Shown here: positions 55,907-64,000 of the stretch, one piece after another
Numbering within the stretch: position 1 is the stretch's first letter
Layout of the letters: each line of letters starts with the position of its first letter
NCBI GenBank assembly: GCA_027067055.1
Contig: JAMOMK010000101.1
Coordinates: 1-64,000 of the forward strand
Direction of reading: 5' to 3'
DNA length: 64,000 bases
From: Lysobacterales bacterium
Lineage (GTDB): Bacteria; Pseudomonadota; Gammaproteobacteria; Xanthomonadales; Marinicellaceae
The notes under the pieces: model-generated
What the model saw: the letters and a program-made list of their open reading frames with translations, nothing else
Database searches by the model: none
Told to the model about the DNA's origin: nothing
Translations under genes and position numbers: made by a program

Positions 55907-56475
55907 CGCCCATAACCAGGGATTTTGACATCATGTTCATTAAACGACCCTTTTTCTGCATTGGTATGGCAGGCAGTACAATTACTAAAAGAACCAATTT
56001 CTTTTGTGTTTTTAACAATACGATAAGGGATTTCATCATGCTTACGGACAAAATACAAGGTCTTAGTAATACGCAATGGTGCATCACTCCTACCTAAGGA
56101 GCGCATAATGCGCTTGGAGCGTTTATAATTTGATTTATCTGCAGAATTTTGAACCAAGTACTGAGTCAGTTCATTTTGTAAGTCTACCTCAAGCTCGGCA
56201 TTTTCATCGAAATGATTTTCTAAGTCTCCCATGATTTTCAACCAGGACTTTTCTGGCAACAAGCCAGGTTGATAAGCAAAATGGCAACTGCCACATTCTT
56301 CTGTATAATTGGCATTGTTCACGGCAGCCACGTCCAAATTGCGTGAAGAATAGGATTTGTACTCGTGTTCTTCGTGTTCATTTTCTTCTTTATGGTTGAA
56401 TCGATTACCACCCATTATAATACTTGTTGTCAGTAACAGGGCAAAAACGGCAACGGTTGTTATGATTATCTTCAT
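55894..56475 (-). CDS. Dihaem cytochrome c (DHC family)
   Basis: 193 residues. N-terminal signal or anchor helix, a charged segment (HKEENEHEEHEYKSY), then haem sites CGSCH (about 60-64) and CTACH (about 168-172). The block YQPGLLPEKSWLKIMGDLEN and the DVKIPGYGRWED end are DHC hallmarks. DHC accepts electrons from cytochrome b561 and passes them to SHP/DUF1924. All three genes are adjacent here. Confidence 0.92.
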   Translation of the reverse strand: MKIIITTVAVFALLLTTSIIMGGNRFNHKEENEHEEHEYKSYSSRNLDVAAVNNANYTEECGSCHFAYQPGLLPEKSWLKIMGDLENHFDENAELEVDLQNELTQYLVQNSADKSNYKRSKRIMRSLGRSDAPLRITKTLYFVRKHDEIPYRIVKNTKEIGSFSNCTACHTNAEKGSFNEHDVKIPGYGRWED

Positions 56476-56485
56476 GTTCTATCTC

Positions 56486-56884
56486 CTATTGAGTGATTAA
56501 AAATTTTAAAATATCGGCTTGTTCTTGGGCACTGCACTCGCGACCAAGCGTCCATTTGCAATTGCGTTTGAACCATTTCTTAATTTTCTTGCTATCGGTA
56601 AAACGTTTATCATTTACACTTTTTGCCATTGCTTCAATGACTTTACCTGTGCGAAGATGCTCGCCACTTTGTGTCACATCCAAACCATGGCAACTGGCAC
56701 AACTGCGTTGCTTGCCTTTGGATTTTTCTGTAATGAAGGGTTTATTCCACAAGGCTTTGCCTTGTTGAGGGTCTATTGAAGCCACACCTGCTTGTTGATA
56801 GGCATCAAACATTTCATCTATTGGATTGGCTTGTATATTATTTATGGATAGCAAAGCAAATAATGTTATTATTGAAACTTTCAT
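56486..56884 (-). CDS. DUF1924 / SHP-type monohaem cytochrome
   Basis: 132 residues. Signal peptide (NNIQA), then a single CASCH haem site (about 62-66). KALWNKPFITEKSKGKQRSC is characteristic of DUF1924/sphaeroides haem protein. The C-terminal CKWTLGRECSAQEQADILKF adds two further Cys typical of SHP. SHP binds oxygen and small ligands in other bacteria, and the reaction in the cell is unsettled. It overlaps cytochrome b561 by 4 bp. Confidence 0.9.
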   Translation of the reverse strand: MKVSIITLFALLSINNIQANPIDEMFDAYQQAGVASIDPQQGKALWNKPFITEKSKGKQRSCASCHGLDVTQSGEHLRTGKVIEAMAKSVNDKRFTDSKKIKKWFKRNCKWTLGRECSAQEQADILKFLITQ

Positions 56885-57471
56885 GAGGCATCCTCTTTAG
56901 ATGTGGCATTCGCTCTTTTCTTACCGTTAAGCATGCTGACCACTAAATTTTCTTTGTGTTGGTAACTGGCAGAAATGACTCCCAAAATATGTAGAACAAT
57001 TAAAAACAAGGTAAAGTTGGCAAAAAATTCATGGATTTCTTCAATATCATGGGCTGTGGATTTACTCACTTCCATCATCACACCAGCCAACGGCCCTGAA
57101 AATTCCCCAACTCCATAAAGCATTAGACCAAATAAAGTTGTCATGAGTAAACTAAAAATTAAAGCCAAAACCATCATCGCTCCAGCTGGGTTGTGCCCAA
57201 TATAACGTTTGGCTGAGTGGTTTTTAATGTCTTTGATATAAGAAAGGGCAGTGGATGGTTTCACCACGAAACTATTGAATCGAGCGTATCGACTCCCGAT
57301 AAATCCCCAGATTAAGCGAAAAATAATTAAGCCTAAGATGACATACCCCGCAATCACGTGTACGTCCTGATAATCATCTTCCGTTAAATAAGCAATAGCA
57401 AACGAAGTCACTAAGCTCCAATGAAAAACACGCACTAAGACATCCCAGACTTTAACTGTATCTTGTGTCAT
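56881..57471 (-). CDS. Cytochrome b561-type membrane protein
   Basis: 196 residues, four membrane helices. VRVFHWSLVTSFAIAYL carries the first haem His; HVIAGYVILGLIIFRLIWG and the late EEIHEFFANFTLFLIVLHIL carry further His ligands. The pattern matches the di-haem b561 that feeds DHC/SHP modules. First gene of the six-gene operon b561-SHP-DHC-PepSY-regulator-kinase, all overlapping or within 10 bp. Confidence 0.92.
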   Translation of the reverse strand: MTQDTVKVWDVLVRVFHWSLVTSFAIAYLTEDDYQDVHVIAGYVILGLIIFRLIWGFIGSRYARFNSFVVKPSTALSYIKDIKNHSAKRYIGHNPAGAMMVLALIFSLLMTTLFGLMLYGVGEFSGPLAGVMMEVSKSTAHDIEEIHEFFANFTLFLIVLHILGVISASYQHKENLVVSMLNGKKRANATSKEDAS

Positions 57472-57553
57472 AAACTACCTCAATTATTAAATAAGGGCAG
57501 TTTAAATCACCGAGCTGAAATCAAGCTGAAATTAAAATTGTAGAAGGTTGATT

Positions 57554-57985
57554 TTAAAAATAGATTACTTTTACTTTAACAAATTTATTAGTTTCAAGTA
57601 AAAATTGTGCTTTTTTAAAGTTGGGTTTATGTCTGAATCCGATTGATTCGAAATTACTAAAACCAATGCCTTCTTTGGGTAGGACAAAGCCTTTATCAAT
57701 TTTGCCATCTTTGTTTTCATCATGGAGTATATTGACCGCATAATTTCCCTTGGGTAAGTTGTTAAAAATCACACTGGCTGTTTTATTTTCAATAGTGCTT
57801 TTCTGTTGCAAAAGATAATGAGTAAAGTGTTCATCTGGTATGCTGCCATCTTTATTGTACAAAGAAAATTGGACAACTCCTGTAGAATTACGTAAATCTT
57901 CAACTTGCACTGTTAATGTATAATTTAAATCTTGCGAGTTAATGCTGCTGGCAAACAGAATTATTAATAATAAAGAATTCTTCAC
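57554..57985 (-). CDS. DUF2141 periplasmic protein
   Basis: 143 residues. Signal peptide (SSINS), then a beta-sandwich with the DUF2141 pattern: LTVQVEDLRNSTGVVQFSLY, FNNLPKGNYAVNILHDENKD, and GFVLPKEGIGFSNF. Function is unknown. It is the last gene of the TetR operon, overlapping the previous membrane gene by 4 bp. Confidence 0.88.
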   Translation of the reverse strand: MKNSLLLIILFASSINSQDLNYTLTVQVEDLRNSTGVVQFSLYNKDGSIPDEHFTHYLLQQKSTIENKTASVIFNNLPKGNYAVNILHDENKDGKIDKGFVLPKEGIGFSNFESIGFRHKPNFKKAQFLLETNKFVKVKVIYF

Positions 57986-58377
57986 AATAAAGTTGCCTTT
58001 TTAGGAATAACAAAATAAGCCAGTAAAGTAAATACTGCAGTAACTGCCATTCTAAACATCATAGCGCCATAAGTTTTGACTTCATAGATACCACCGTTAT
58101 CAATGTAAATGGTAAAATAGGCAAAAACAAGTATCAATAATGAAAGTGCCAGCCCTAATAATAATGATGTCCAACCCTTTTGTTTGATAAAACCATAAAC
58201 GGCAACAAAGTAAACCAAACTGCATATCAGGTTGGTGACCACTATAAACAGAACATAGTTGCCTTGAGAAGCGCGGACATCAAATAGATCAAAAATTACC
58301 GAGGTACTTAAAAAAAAAGTTAAGGACGCAAAGGCAAGTAGAGGTAGTGCAAATAGGTAAGGGAGGTATTTTTTCAT
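57982..58377 (-). CDS. Small four-helix membrane protein of unknown function
   Basis: 131 residues, four predicted membrane helices (YLFALPLLAFASLTFFLSTS; VLFIVVTNLICSLVYFVAVY; WTSLLLGLALSLLILVFAYF; MFRMAVTAVFTLLAYFVI). I do not recognise a family. Located 2 bp after the TetR gene in the same operon. The position suggests a role in membrane stress or lipid handling, which is only context. Confidence 0.7.
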   Translation of the reverse strand: MKKYLPYLFALPLLAFASLTFFLSTSVIFDLFDVRASQGNYVLFIVVTNLICSLVYFVAVYGFIKQKGWTSLLLGLALSLLILVFAYFTIYIDNGGIYEVKTYGAMMFRMAVTAVFTLLAYFVIPKKATLL

Positions 58378-58379
58378 AG

Positions 58380-58967
58380 TTAGCTCATTAGGGTTAAAAG
58401 GGTTTGTATGTGTTTATCGCCTTCTTTTTTTAGATTAAATTGAAATTCATCCATACGCCACTTAAACATCATCAACCGAAAGGTTCCCATAACAATATGA
58501 ATTAATTGTTTGGTATTAACTTTGTCAGTAAAATCTCCTTGTTTTTGTCCTGCTTTAATAATGGGCATTAAGTGTTTGTACTTAACTGCCATGATTTTTT
58601 TAATTGCTATGTTAATTTCTTTCGATTCTTCCATTAGACCATCTGAAAAGGCAGCAACCACGAAGTGTGAGTGACTTGAAAAGAAATCAAACTGTGAGCT
58701 GAACATGGCAACAAATTGTTCAATAGGTGTGTTTTTAGATTTAATAGCTTCACCTAGTCTATTATCCATATCATGTTCCATATAGGCCAACATGGCTTCA
58801 ACAATTTTCCCTTTGCTTTTGAAATGTCGGTACAAGGCACTTTCCGAAAACTTCATTTCTAAAGCGAGGTTTTTAGTGGTAAGCCCACTAATACCTGACT
58901 TGGAAAGAATCTTACCCGCACAATCGACAATTTCTTGCTGTCGTTTACTTATTTTAAATTCTTGCAT
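58380..58967 (-). CDS. TetR/AcrR-family repressor, predicted master of the local palindrome regulon
   Basis: 195 residues. N-terminal helix-turn-helix: LTTKNLALEMKFSESALYRH then FKSKGKIVEAML, a classical TetR recognition helix. The C-terminal half is helical with Met-rich stretches (MGTFRLMMFKWRM), suitable for a hydrophobic inducer. It lies in an operon starting 14 bp upstream of the palindrome at 59404. The same palindrome precedes two other operons in this window. Proposed role: repressor of its own operon, the RND pump, the YbhGFSR-like operon and the DUF2202 operon. The link rests on shared sites and genome proximity. Confidence 0.88.
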   Translation of the reverse strand: MQEFKISKRQQEIVDCAGKILSKSGISGLTTKNLALEMKFSESALYRHFKSKGKIVEAMLAYMEHDMDNRLGEAIKSKNTPIEQFVAMFSSQFDFFSSHSHFVVAAFSDGLMEESKEINIAIKKIMAVKYKHLMPIIKAGQKQGDFTDKVNTKQLIHIVMGTFRLMMFKWRMDEFQFNLKKEGDKHIQTLLTLMS

Positions 58968-58970
58968 TGA

Positions 58971-59381
58971 TTAATCCTGTAAATTTTTCATCTTTAAAAA
59001 AGACAATCCTAACCACACAACGGAAATTGTCATGCAAATAGCGCCAATTAAGACCAAAATAGGTGGAAAGCCAAGGTAAACTTCAGCCAATATACCAATA
59101 GGCATTAATAGGCCAGTTAAAGCTAACCATGATATGGCTTTTACATGCTTGAGTTTGTCATGGAATCTTAATAAGAAATAGCCAATCAAAAGGTTTAGAA
59201 AAGCAAATAAATTACCGTGCACATGTGCCAGTCGAGTTTCAAAATGTTTTCCTATTGAATAGGCATTGGCCCACTCTTCTTTTCCTGGAGCAAAGTCTCG
59301 TAAATAGATCAAAAAGAACCCATATGCCATAAAAAAGCCCATGGTTAAAAAACCAATTGCAATGTTGTTTTTGCCGTTCAT
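58971..59381 (-). CDS. Small four-helix membrane protein with His motif
   Basis: 136 residues, four predicted helices (IAIGFLTMGFFMAYGFFLIY; NLFAFLNLLIGYFLLRF; ISWLALTGLLMPIGILAEVY; PILVLIGAICMTISVVWLGL). HFETRLAHVHGNLFAFLN before helix 2 resembles the haem- or substrate-binding His region of styrene-oxide-isomerase-like small membrane proteins, weakly. AGGAAA lies before the ATG. First gene of the TetR operon, 3 bp before the regulator. Confidence 0.7.
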   Translation of the reverse strand: MNGKNNIAIGFLTMGFFMAYGFFLIYLRDFAPGKEEWANAYSIGKHFETRLAHVHGNLFAFLNLLIGYFLLRFHDKLKHVKAISWLALTGLLMPIGILAEVYLGFPPILVLIGAICMTISVVWLGLSFLKMKNLQD

Positions 59382-59403
59382 AATTATTTCCTCTTTAAAA
59401 GTT

Positions 59404-59452
59404 AGTGAATGTTCACAAACTTCACTATAATCCTTGATTTTAATCTTTGCAA
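59404..59452. promoter_or_regulatory. Divergent promoters with shared palindromic operator
   Basis: AGTGAATGTTCACA (59404-59417). Minus-strand promoter: TTGCAA (59452-59447), 17 bp, TATAGT (59429-59424), with the operator 6 bp past the -10. Plus-strand promoter: TATAAT (59426-59431) with a poor -35 (TTAGTG, 59402-59407, 18 bp) inside which the operator begins. Repressor binding would block both directions, switching the TetR operon and the RND pump together. Confidence 0.75.
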
Positions 59453-59460
59453 GTGATTTA

Positions 59461-60864
59461 ATGAAAAAAGTTAAAAATCATTCAATGGCTAAGAACATGA
59501 AAAAAATACTTAAAAAACTTCCGATTTTACCTATTATCATAGCAGTGGCGGTTGCCATTGTTGTGATAGCCGTAAAAACAAAAGCCCCGATAGAACACGA
59601 GGAATTAGGTTATCCGCAAAAAGCAGTTGAGGTGATTACCACAGAAAAGATTCCATTTCGCGCACGTGTGATGGCGTTTGGTAATGTTGAGCCCTCTGTG
59701 TTAATGAAAGCAAAAGCAGAAGTCAGTGGTAAAATAGTCTATATTCACCCAGATTTAAAACAAGGGGCAAGTCTTAAAAAAGGTACTGTGGTTTTGCGGG
59801 TTGAACCCACCACTTATGAAATCTCACTGAATCAAAGTAAGGCAGGCTTAGCTGGCAGTAAATCTTCTTTGGCGCAATTGGTTGCCGAAGAAAACAGTGC
59901 CAAAGGTGCGTTGAAAATTGCCAATGAAAAATTAGAGTTTGAACGTCAGGAATTGGCTCGAATGCAATCTATGTGGGATAAAAAACTCATCGCTCGCACG
60001 ACTTTAGATAAAGAAGAAAAAAATGTTTTATCACTTGAACAGCAAGTTCAAGATATCGAAGGCAAGTTATCAGCCTTTGCCAGTCGCAAAGCAGCGGTTG
60101 TTGCCAAAATAAACCAGTCCAAGTCTTTAGTCAACAAAGGCAAAGATTCTTTGGGTCGCACCGAAGTGACTCTGCCATTTGATGCGCGTATTGGTCAAGT
60201 GTTTGTTGAAAATGGTGAATTTACAGCCATTGGTGGTGTTTTATTTGAAGCTTTAGGAGTTCAGGCGGTTGAGATTAATGCGCAATTGCCACTCAGGCAG
60301 TTTAGAGCCTTAGTTTCGGATTTGTTTGATGGGGAAAATACCTCATTAAGTTTGCAAAATCCTGAGGTAATGCAATTGGCGATTAAAAATATGAATTTAG
60401 AAGCCCGTGTGCGTTTGGTTAGCAATGCCAGTGATCAGTCGCAGTGGCAAGGTGAGTTGATTCGTTTAAGTGAATCGGTTGATCCCAGTCGCGATACTCT
60501 GGGTTTGGTTGTGGTGGTGAACAACCCTTATGAAAAAGTGATTCCCGGTATTCGTCCTCCTTTACTCAAGGGCATGTACACTTCGGTTGAGTTTTTTGCA
60601 CCAAGCAAACCCACTTTGGTTATCCCACGAAAAGCCGTGCATCAAGGGCGTGTGTATGTAGCAATGTCGGATAATACCTTGGATATTCGTCCCATTGAAA
60701 TTGCCTATTCTCAAGGTGATTTAGTGGTCATTAAAAATGGATTAAACGAAGGTGAGCAGCTAATTGTTAGCGATGTTATTCCTGTTATGCAAGGTTTACC
60801 AGTAAAGCAAATGATAGTTGAAGATTATGCCAATGAATTGATAAAACAAGCTGCTGGAGAGTAA
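59461..60864 (+). CDS. RND efflux periplasmic adaptor (HlyD/AcrA-like)
   Basis: 467 residues from ATG 59461; the frame back to 59434 overlaps the -10 and start region. One N-terminal membrane helix (LPIIIAVAVAIVVIAVKT), lipoyl halves (GKIVYIHPDLKQGASLKKGT and VTLPFDARIGQVFVENGE), a long coiled coil and a C-terminal barrel. Two base pairs separate it from the pump gene. No TolC-type gene follows in the window, so the pump must use a duct encoded elsewhere, possibly that of the other system. Confidence 0.88.
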   Translation: MKKVKNHSMAKNMKKILKKLPILPIIIAVAVAIVVIAVKTKAPIEHEELGYPQKAVEVITTEKIPFRARVMAFGNVEPSVLMKAKAEVSGKIVYIHPDLKQGASLKKGTVVLRVEPTTYEISLNQSKAGLAGSKSSLAQLVAEENSAKGALKIANEKLEFERQELARMQSMWDKKLIARTTLDKEEKNVLSLEQQVQDIEGKLSAFASRKAAVVAKINQSKSLVNKGKDSLGRTEVTLPFDARIGQVFVENGEFTAIGGVLFEALGVQAVEINAQLPLRQFRALVSDLFDGENTSLSLQNPEVMQLAIKNMNLEARVRLVSNASDQSQWQGELIRLSESVDPSRDTLGLVVVVNNPYEKVIPGIRPPLLKGMYTSVEFFAPSKPTLVIPRKAVHQGRVYVAMSDNTLDIRPIEIAYSQGDLVVIKNGLNEGEQLIVSDVIPVMQGLPVKQMIVEDYANELIKQAAGE

Positions 60865-60866
60865 TA

Positions 60867-63800
60867 ATGATTCGTTATTTCATAAAACATCCAACAGCGG
60901 GCAATATACTGATGATGGCAATTGTTGCCATTGGAATTGCTTCATTGGCAAGCTTGAATAAAGAATCGTTTCCTTTACTCAAACCCAGCAAAGTCCAAGT
61001 CAAAATGATTTATCCTGGTGCGAACCCAAATGATGTCGAAGATGCCATTTGTAATCGCTTAGAAGATGCCACCGATGGCATCAGTTTTCTTAAGGAGCAA
61101 ACCTGTGATGCACGTGATAATATCGCAATATTTACATTGGAAATGCAAGAAGCTGGCAACATAGAAGACTTTTATAACGACATCAAAGCCGCAGTTGATG
61201 GCGTACAAGATTTTCCTGATGAAACTGAAGACCCAACCATAGTTGAACTGGGTCGTGTCAGCCCTGTTGCCAATGTCGCCATTACTTCACGAGGGTTAAC
61301 TAACGCAGAACTCAAAGCCTTAACCGAAGAATACCGCGATAAGTTACTGTCTAATTCGAAAATACCCATCGTTACTGTCGGTGGATTTTCTACCCACCAA
61401 TTGCATGTGTTAATTGATCCAAATGTGCTATTGAAATACAAATTAAGTGTACAAGATATTGCTAATCTTATAGCAGCACAAGGCGTTGATTTACCTGCTG
61501 GCTTGTTAGAAGCTGATGAAAAATCTTATCAAATTCGTTTTGACAATATCCGTAAAACTGCACAAGAACTATCTGACTTAGTTATTATGAACACAAAAGG
61601 TGGTGCTGAAATTACTGTAGGCGATATTGCTACAATAAAAGATACTTTTGAAAACAAGGAAGATCGAATTGAGTTGAATGGCAAGCGTGCAGGCTTGTTA
61701 AAGGTGAGCAAGAATACCACTGATGATATTTTAAAAGTCTATGCTGCCATTGAAGAATTTGTAAAAATAGAAAACAATATTCTGCCACAATCAACGCAAC
61801 TCACCATTACCCAAGATGGTGCGGCTCTAGTTAAAGACAGGTTAAAACTATTAATCACCAATGGTTGGCAAGGTCTAATATTGGCATCATTGGTGCTGTT
61901 TATGTTCTTTACTTGGCGTTACACCTTCTGGGTGGCAGTGGGATTGCCAGTTTCATTTTTGGGTGGGCTTGCTATGATGGTGTTTTTTGGTGTGACTATT
62001 AACATGATTTCCATGATTGCCTTATTGATGGCGATTGGTATATTGATGGATGATGCTATTGTGCTCTCGGAAAGTATTGCTCACGAATACAAAAAAGGTT
62101 TGTCGCCAATGGAAGCGGCAATTGCAGGAACCCAGCGTGTTTTAGCTGGCGTATTTGCATCCTTTTTAACTTCGGCTTTTTTGTTTGGTTCGTTATTAAT
62201 GATGAAAGGTGACATGGGACAAATTCTAGGCGTGTTGCCCGTTGTGTTATTATCGGTTTTAACTGTTAGTTTGATTGAAGCCTTTTTAGTATTGCCACAC
62301 CATTTGATGCATTCTTTGCAACATTCGCATGAGAAACAACCACATCGGTTACGTGTAAAATTTGAAGCCATGTTTGAAAGATGGCGTGAAAAAATGGGCA
62401 AAGCCGCTGATTTTGCCATATCTTATCGTTATGTTACCGTGGGTTTAGCAATTGCCATGTTGGTTTTTTCAGTTGGGTTAATTGCCACAGGTACGGTTAA
62501 ATTTAAAGCTTTTCCTGATATGGAAGGCAATACAGTTGATGCCCAAATACTGTTGCCACAAGGCACGCCATTGGAAGAAACTGAAAAGGTCATGGCAAAA
62601 TTATTGGTATCTTTGGATAAAACAGTTAAAGAATTTAATAAAAATGAAAAAGAGCCTTTAGTAAAAAATGTACAGCTAAGTTACGGTGTTCACGGACAAG
62701 TGCCTGAAAATGGAACACATTTAGCTACCATCTCTTTAGATTTGCTCAATACTGAGAAGCGTAACACCACAATTGCTGAGCTTACCCGTACATGGAAAGA
62801 AAACAGTGGTGATATTCCCAGTGTATTGAGTATATTATTTCGTGAACCCAAAGTCGGACCCGCAGGACGAGCCATCGAAATTCGCTTAAGCGGTGAAGAT
62901 TTGGATCGTGTGTCTCAAGCCTCATGGGCCTTGCAAAATTGGCTTCGTGGTTATGATGGTGTTAATAATCTCATTGATGATATGCGCCCAGGCAAACCGC
63001 AATTTACCGTCGAGCTGAAGCATGGAGCTTTGGCATCTGGCATAGATGCACGTAGTATCGCTACACAATTACGTGCGGCTTATCAAGGCGTTAAAGTGGA
63101 TGAAATTTACCACAAAGGTGAATCCTATGAAATCATTACCAAACTCGAAAGTGAAAAAGGCAAGGAACTGAGAGACTTTGATAATTTGTCCATCTTTACC
63201 CGCACAGGCAATCCCATTCCGTTAACAAGTATTGCAACTATAGTTGAAAAAAGAGAACCTGCACGAATCGGTCGCATTAATCACCAACGCACGGTTACCA
63301 TCTTTGGCGATGTGGATGCCGAGATTGCCAATACTTCCGAAGTGGTTAACGGCACAATTCAAAACATACTGCCAAAACTCAAACAACAATTCCCTGATGT
63401 AAAAGTTACTTTTAAGGGCGAGGTTGAAAACGGCACAGAAACCAAACTATCCATACTCACAGGTTTTGGACTCGGAGCCATCGGTGTGTTTTTACTGTTA
63501 TCACTGATCTTTAGAAATTACCGAGAACCCGCCATAGTTATGCTCAATATTCCCCTCGCGCTTATCGGCGCCATCTGGGGGCACCTTATCATGGGCTTGG
63601 ATTTCACACTGCCCAGTATGATTGGCTTTGTGTCATTAGCAGGAATAGTGGTCAATGATTCTATCCTACTGGTTATCTTCGTCAAAAACCACGTCGAAGA
63701 TGGTATGAGCTTCCATGAAGCCGCAGGCCAAGCCGTCCGTGATAGATTTCGTGCAATATTTTTAACCTCCGCCACAACCGTAGCAGGCATGGTGCCACTA

Positions 63801-63968
63801 CTATTTGAAACCAGTACCCAAGCCTTAATTCTTGTACCATTGGTCACAAGTATCGTCTTCGGTATGCTCACCTCTACCATGCTCGTAATGCTAGTATTGC
63901 CCTCAGTTTACGGTATTTTAGAAGACGTAGGATTTTATAAAATTAAGAAAGCCGAAGTAACAGCCTAA
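60867..63968 (+). CDS. RND efflux pump inner-membrane transporter (AcrB/HAE-like)
   Basis: 1033 residues, 12 helices. N-terminus MIRYFIKHPTAGNILMMAIV; helix 4 block MISMIALLMAIGILMDDAIV (Asp pair for proton relay); second-half repeat FVSLAGIVVNDSILLVIFVK. It belongs to the HAE branch rather than the metal-specific group. It exports hydrophobic or amphipathic compounds driven by protons. Complete to the stop at 63966-63968; the last 32 bp of the window hold nothing I can assign. Confidence 0.92.
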   Translation: MIRYFIKHPTAGNILMMAIVAIGIASLASLNKESFPLLKPSKVQVKMIYPGANPNDVEDAICNRLEDATDGISFLKEQTCDARDNIAIFTLEMQEAGNIEDFYNDIKAAVDGVQDFPDETEDPTIVELGRVSPVANVAITSRGLTNAELKALTEEYRDKLLSNSKIPIVTVGGFSTHQLHVLIDPNVLLKYKLSVQDIANLIAAQGVDLPAGLLEADEKSYQIRFDNIRKTAQELSDLVIMNTKGGAEITVGDIATIKDTFENKEDRIELNGKRAGLLKVSKNTTDDILKVYAAIEEFVKIENNILPQSTQLTITQDGAALVKDRLKLLITNGWQGLILASLVLFMFFTWRYTFWVAVGLPVSFLGGLAMMVFFGVTINMISMIALLMAIGILMDDAIVLSESIAHEYKKGLSPMEAAIAGTQRVLAGVFASFLTSAFLFGSLLMMKGDMGQILGVLPVVLLSVLTVSLIEAFLVLPHHLMHSLQHSHEKQPHRLRVKFEAMFERWREKMGKAADFAISYRYVTVGLAIAMLVFSVGLIATGTVKFKAFPDMEGNTVDAQILLPQGTPLEETEKVMAKLLVSLDKTVKEFNKNEKEPLVKNVQLSYGVHGQVPENGTHLATISLDLLNTEKRNTTIAELTRTWKENSGDIPSVLSILFREPKVGPAGRAIEIRLSGEDLDRVSQASWALQNWLRGYDGVNNLIDDMRPGKPQFTVELKHGALASGIDARSIATQLRAAYQGVKVDEIYHKGESYEIITKLESEKGKELRDFDNLSIFTRTGNPIPLTSIATIVEKREPARIGRINHQRTVTIFGDVDAEIANTSEVVNGTIQNILPKLKQQFPDVKVTFKGEVENGTETKLSILTGFGLGAIGVFLLLSLIFRNYREPAIVMLNIPLALIGAIWGHLIMGLDFTLPSMIGFVSLAGIVVNDSILLVIFVKNHVEDGMSFHEAAGQAVRDRFRAIFLTSATTVAGMVPLLFETSTQALILVPLVTSIVFGMLTSTMLVMLVLPSVYGILEDVGFYKIKKAEVTA

Positions 63969-64000
63969 CTAGACCCAATTAAAAACACATCTGCCGTAGG

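Overview
The window reads as an AT-rich chromosomal segment of a free-living gammaproteobacterium that oxidises sulfur compounds. Evidence: a soxCDYZ set (7351-10556), the gammaproteobacterial initiator tRNA-rimP-nusA-infB-rbfA-truB order (19258 down to 13089), a FadE of the gammaproteobacterial long type, FtsB, and many envelope exporters. I cannot name the genus. The beta-rich N-terminal module of the DUF2202 protein at 46231-47226 resembles a domain I associate with Marinicella/Xanthomonadales-like bacteria, which is only a hint.

Layout. 1-7200 is an accessory island. It holds the tail of an IS1380-type transposase, a small unknown gene, a HaeIII-like restriction-modification pair, a three-gene cluster (helicase with membrane segment plus two zinc-ribbon/DUF4178-like proteins) and a DUF1232 membrane protein. 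7351-12457 carries soxC, soxD, soxY, soxZ, a HupE/UreJ-type membrane protein and a nitroreductase. 12569-20573 is core: a DUF4389 protein, truB, rbfA, infB, nusA, rimP, initiator tRNA and a Na+/H+ antiporter. 20647-35300 holds a giant hybrid sensor kinase, fadE with a divergent TetR gene and two matching operators, a GNAT enzyme, ftsB, a three-gene ABC-2 exporter, a zinc metallopeptidase, a REP-like palindrome, eno and a Nudix hydrolase. 35345-36169 is an internally deleted IS1380-family element with its TTAA target duplication. 36261-44090 holds a strong hairpin leader before a DUF5335-like gene, then a six-gene operon (LOG-family hydrolase, YbhG/F/S/R-like exporter, LpxR-like outer-membrane protein). 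44110-47226 (minus) is a DUF2202 ferritin-like, dihaem peroxidase, monohaem cytochrome and Met/Gly-rich lipoprotein cluster. 47429-52974 is a heavy-metal RND tripartite pump with DUF3240. 53133-57471 is a membrane LuxR regulator and a six-gene SHP/DHC/cytochrome b561/PepSY/two-component operon. 57554-63968 is a TetR operon divergent from an RND pump.

How the parts connect. The clearest new signal is a shared palindrome, AGTGAATGTTCACT or a one-base variant, at 36984, 47331 and 59404. Each copy sits at the predicted start point of a sigma70-like promoter (TTGAAA/TTGCAA, 16-17 bp, TATAGT/TATATT). They precede the YbhGFSR-like export operon, the DUF2202/peroxidase operon, and the divergent TetR/RND pair. 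This predicts one local regulon in which the TetR protein at 58380-58967 controls itself, two exporters, an outer-membrane LpxR-like protein and a periplasmic iron/haem cluster. A second, unrelated TetR protein (27422) has two matching operators that cover the -10 and -35 of fadE. Other points of interest are the helicase/zinc-ribbon cluster beside the restriction system, two structured RNA-like leaders (36261-36342 and 44582-44680), and soxCD in a gammaproteobacterium.
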